A DNA stretch of 59,901 nt, from NCBI GenBank assembly GCA_024636445.1, contig JAGXHE010000042.1, positions 1 to 59,901 of the forward strand, read 5' to 3'. Of the stretch, positions 58,560-59,901 are shown in pieces; position 1 is the stretch's first letter, and each line of letters starts with the position of its first letter. This DNA is from Sulfitobacter sp. (GTDB taxonomy: Bacteria > Pseudomonadota > Alphaproteobacteria > Rhodobacterales > Rhodobacteraceae). Both the position numbers and the translations under genes were made by a program. The notes beneath the pieces were generated by a model. It searched no databases. It saw only the letters and a list, made by a program, of their open reading frames with translations, and had not been told where the DNA came from.

Positions 58560-59698
58560 TGGGACTGGACCGCGCCGCATCCATCGATGATCTGCGAACC
58601 CGCGCCAAGCGCCGTATACCGCGCTTTGCCTTCGATCTGGTGGACGGTGGTGCGGAATCCGAGCGGAACATGCGGCGCAACAGCGAGGCCTTCGAGGAGA
58701 TCGAGCTTACCCCGCGCTACATGGTAGACGTGTCCGAGATCGACACCCGCGCCACGGTGTTCGGACAGACCTTCGATGCGCCCTTCGGCATGGCCCCGAT
58801 CGGGATGCTGAATGCATTTTGGCCCGATGCCGATCTGATCCTCGCACAGCTTTGCGCGCGCGAGAACATCCCTTATGTCGCGAGCTCTGCCGCCTCCACG
58901 ACGCTTGAAAAACTGGCCGAGGCGGCATCCGGAAACGGGTGGTTCCAGCTCTATGTCTCCAGTGACGCGTCAGTGACCGAAGGGTTGATCGCCCGTGCTG
59001 AGGCTGCCGGTTACAAGGTCATGATGGTAACCGCCGATGTCCCTGCCGCAGGCAAACGGGATCGAGACATCCGCAACCAACTCGCCGTGCCTTTCACGAT
59101 CACACCCGAGGTCCTGGCAGGCCTGATCTCCAATCCGCTGTGGTCACTTGCCACCCTGAGGCACGGTAAACCAACCATCGCAAACTATGCGGACCTGCTG
59201 CAGACAGCGACATCCTACGCCGATGTGCAGAAAACCCTGATCACACCCGGTTTCACCTGGGAAGATCTGAAACGCCTGCGCGACCGCTGGAAGGGAACGC
59301 TCCTGGTCAAAGGCATCCTGCACCCTTCGGATGCGGTCAAATGTGCCGAACTGGGCTGCGACGGTATAGTCGTGTCCAACCACGGTGGCCGACAGGTCGC
59401 GTTCGGCCCGCCGACAATCGAGGCTCTGCCGCCGATCGCCAAGGCCGTTGACGGGCGCATGAAGATCATTCTCGACAGCGGCATACGGCGGGGCGCGGAC
59501 ATTCTGCGTGCCAAGGCGCTGGGTGCCGATTTTACCTTAACGGGTCGCGCGTTGGCCTACGGTGTCGGCGCAGGCGGTGCGCAAGGTGCGCAGCGTGCTA
59601 TGGAGATCCTGCAATTGGAGCTTGTCCGCGCATTGGGCCAACTCGGGATTTCGTCGATCAAGGATGTCGGATCTTCTGAGCTCACACAGGTTCGTTAG
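58559..59698 (+). CDS. FMN-dependent 2-hydroxyacid dehydrogenase/oxidase (LldD family)
   Basis: This 379-residue FMN TIM-barrel enzyme keeps most catalytic residues: QLYV (Tyr), TADVP (Asp), LLVKGIL (Lys), and VSNHGGRQ with base His and Arg. LDSGIRRGADILRAKALGAD binds the FMN phosphate. Two pocket positions differ: the substrate-carboxylate Tyr in the N-terminal FxYxxGGA motif is Leu (FDLVDGGAE), and the Asp after HGGRQ is replaced (HGGRQVAFGPP where the family has HGGRQLDG). L-lactate is therefore not certain; a larger 2-hydroxyacid is possible. It is coupled to the preceding SDR by TGATG, and as last gene would oxidise a hydroxyacid product of the pathway. Confidence 0.87.
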   Translation: MGLDRAASIDDLRTRAKRRIPRFAFDLVDGGAESERNMRRNSEAFEEIELTPRYMVDVSEIDTRATVFGQTFDAPFGMAPIGMLNAFWPDADLILAQLCARENIPYVASSAASTTLEKLAEAASGNGWFQLYVSSDASVTEGLIARAEAAGYKVMMVTADVPAAGKRDRDIRNQLAVPFTITPEVLAGLISNPLWSLATLRHGKPTIANYADLLQTATSYADVQKTLITPGFTWEDLKRLRDRWKGTLLVKGILHPSDAVKCAELGCDGIVVSNHGGRQVAFGPPTIEALPPIAKAVDGRMKIILDSGIRRGADILRAKALGADFTLTGRALAYGVGAGGAQGAQRAMEILQLELVRALGQLGISSIKDVGSSELTQVR

Positions 59699-59814
59699 AG
59701 TGAACCCATGTACTGGGTCACTTCAAGCCGCATTGCCGAAAGAGGTATTCATAAACAAAGTCTGCGCGATGCACGAATGGCTTGTGTGGATAGCTCCTGC
59801 ATAGCAAGACATTT

Positions 59815-59901
59815 TTGAAACTGATTGCACTGGTCAGAAGCAGACGTGTGTCCGGCCTGTTTGCGCGGCGCACGCGGCCGCTGGCCCTGATGGTTTCCGC
59901 A
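59815..59901 (+). CDS. Possible start of an exported protein cut by the window edge
   Basis: A frame from TTG reads KLIALVRSRRVSGLFARRTR then PLALMVSA to the edge, which looks like a basic-then-hydrophobic signal peptide. An in-frame GTG at 59848 is an alternative start. No ribosome-binding site is clear. The 116 bp before it hold only a short hairpin (GTGAACCCA/TGGGTCAC at 59700-59721) just after the previous gene. Confidence 0.3.
   Translation, partial: MKLIALVRSRRVSGLFARRTRPLALMVSA

Overview
The window is a high-GC, gene-dense stretch of an alphaproteobacterial chromosome. The gene set (BMP-type purine importer behind xdhABC, TRAP transporter, RbsABC-type sugar importer, feruloyl-CoA-synthase family ligase) and the style of the short intragenic repeats point to the Roseobacter group of Rhodobacterales. 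The genus cannot be fixed from sequence reading alone. No rRNA, tRNA, CRISPR array, intact insertion sequence or prophage was seen. Almost everything is catabolism, uptake and its local regulation.

Layout. (1) 1-1011: 5' part of dnaE on the minus strand. (2) 1222-10593: a purine-salvage operon, xdhA-xdhB-xdhC followed by a nucleoside/purine ABC importer (ATPase, two permeases, BMP-family binding protein), nearly all start/stop overlaps, closed by a clear terminator. (3) 10621-19819: stand-alone genes: a zinT-like periplasmic zinc protein with a Zur-like operator, GST, aldo/keto reductase, DAO-type oxidoreductase, GH25 lipoprotein, then a minus-strand run of 2-hydroxyacid dehydrogenase, gamma-glutamyltransferase and D-lactate-dehydrogenase-type flavoprotein, and an SH3 protein. 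(4) 19821-30822: an aromatic-acid cluster resembling the coenzyme-A-dependent beta-oxidation route for hydroxycinnamates: MarR regulator, SDR, feruloyl-CoA-synthase-type ligase, crotonase, amidohydrolase, TRAP importer, DUF3237 protein, cytochrome P450 and flavin monooxygenase. (5) 30819-34946: PfkB kinase with divergent ROK regulator, then MarR plus Bcr/CflA-type efflux pump. (6) 35394-45923: oligopeptide-type ABC importer (oppABCDF order split by two amidohydrolases), GntR regulator, flavin-reductase-like protein and Asp/Glu/hydantoin racemase. (7) 46485-59698: a sugar or sugar-acid cluster, with binding protein, SDR, two permeases, ATPase and FAH-family hydrolase leftward, and regulator, SDR, M24-fold protein, two more SDRs and an FMN-dependent 2-hydroxyacid dehydrogenase rightward.

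The most unusual gene is the cluster-7 regulator at 53017-54843. It joins an N-terminal winged helix to a complete type-II (MalE/UgpB-like) solute-binding domain with no signal peptide, so a periplasmic-binding fold appears to serve as a cytoplasmic sensor. Beside it sit an M24-fold protein in which one metal-binding Asp is Cys, and an FMN dehydrogenase with altered substrate-pocket residues. Together these suggest a sugar-acid pathway similar to, but not the same as, the known L-fucose/L-rhamnose route.

Other notable signals are a repeat element translated in frame inside both xdhA and xdhB, a GcoA/CYP255-like P450 without a redox partner, an amidohydrolase that has lost its HxH metal motif, and several well-formed operators. 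Functional statements rest on motif reading and memory of families; no database search was run.
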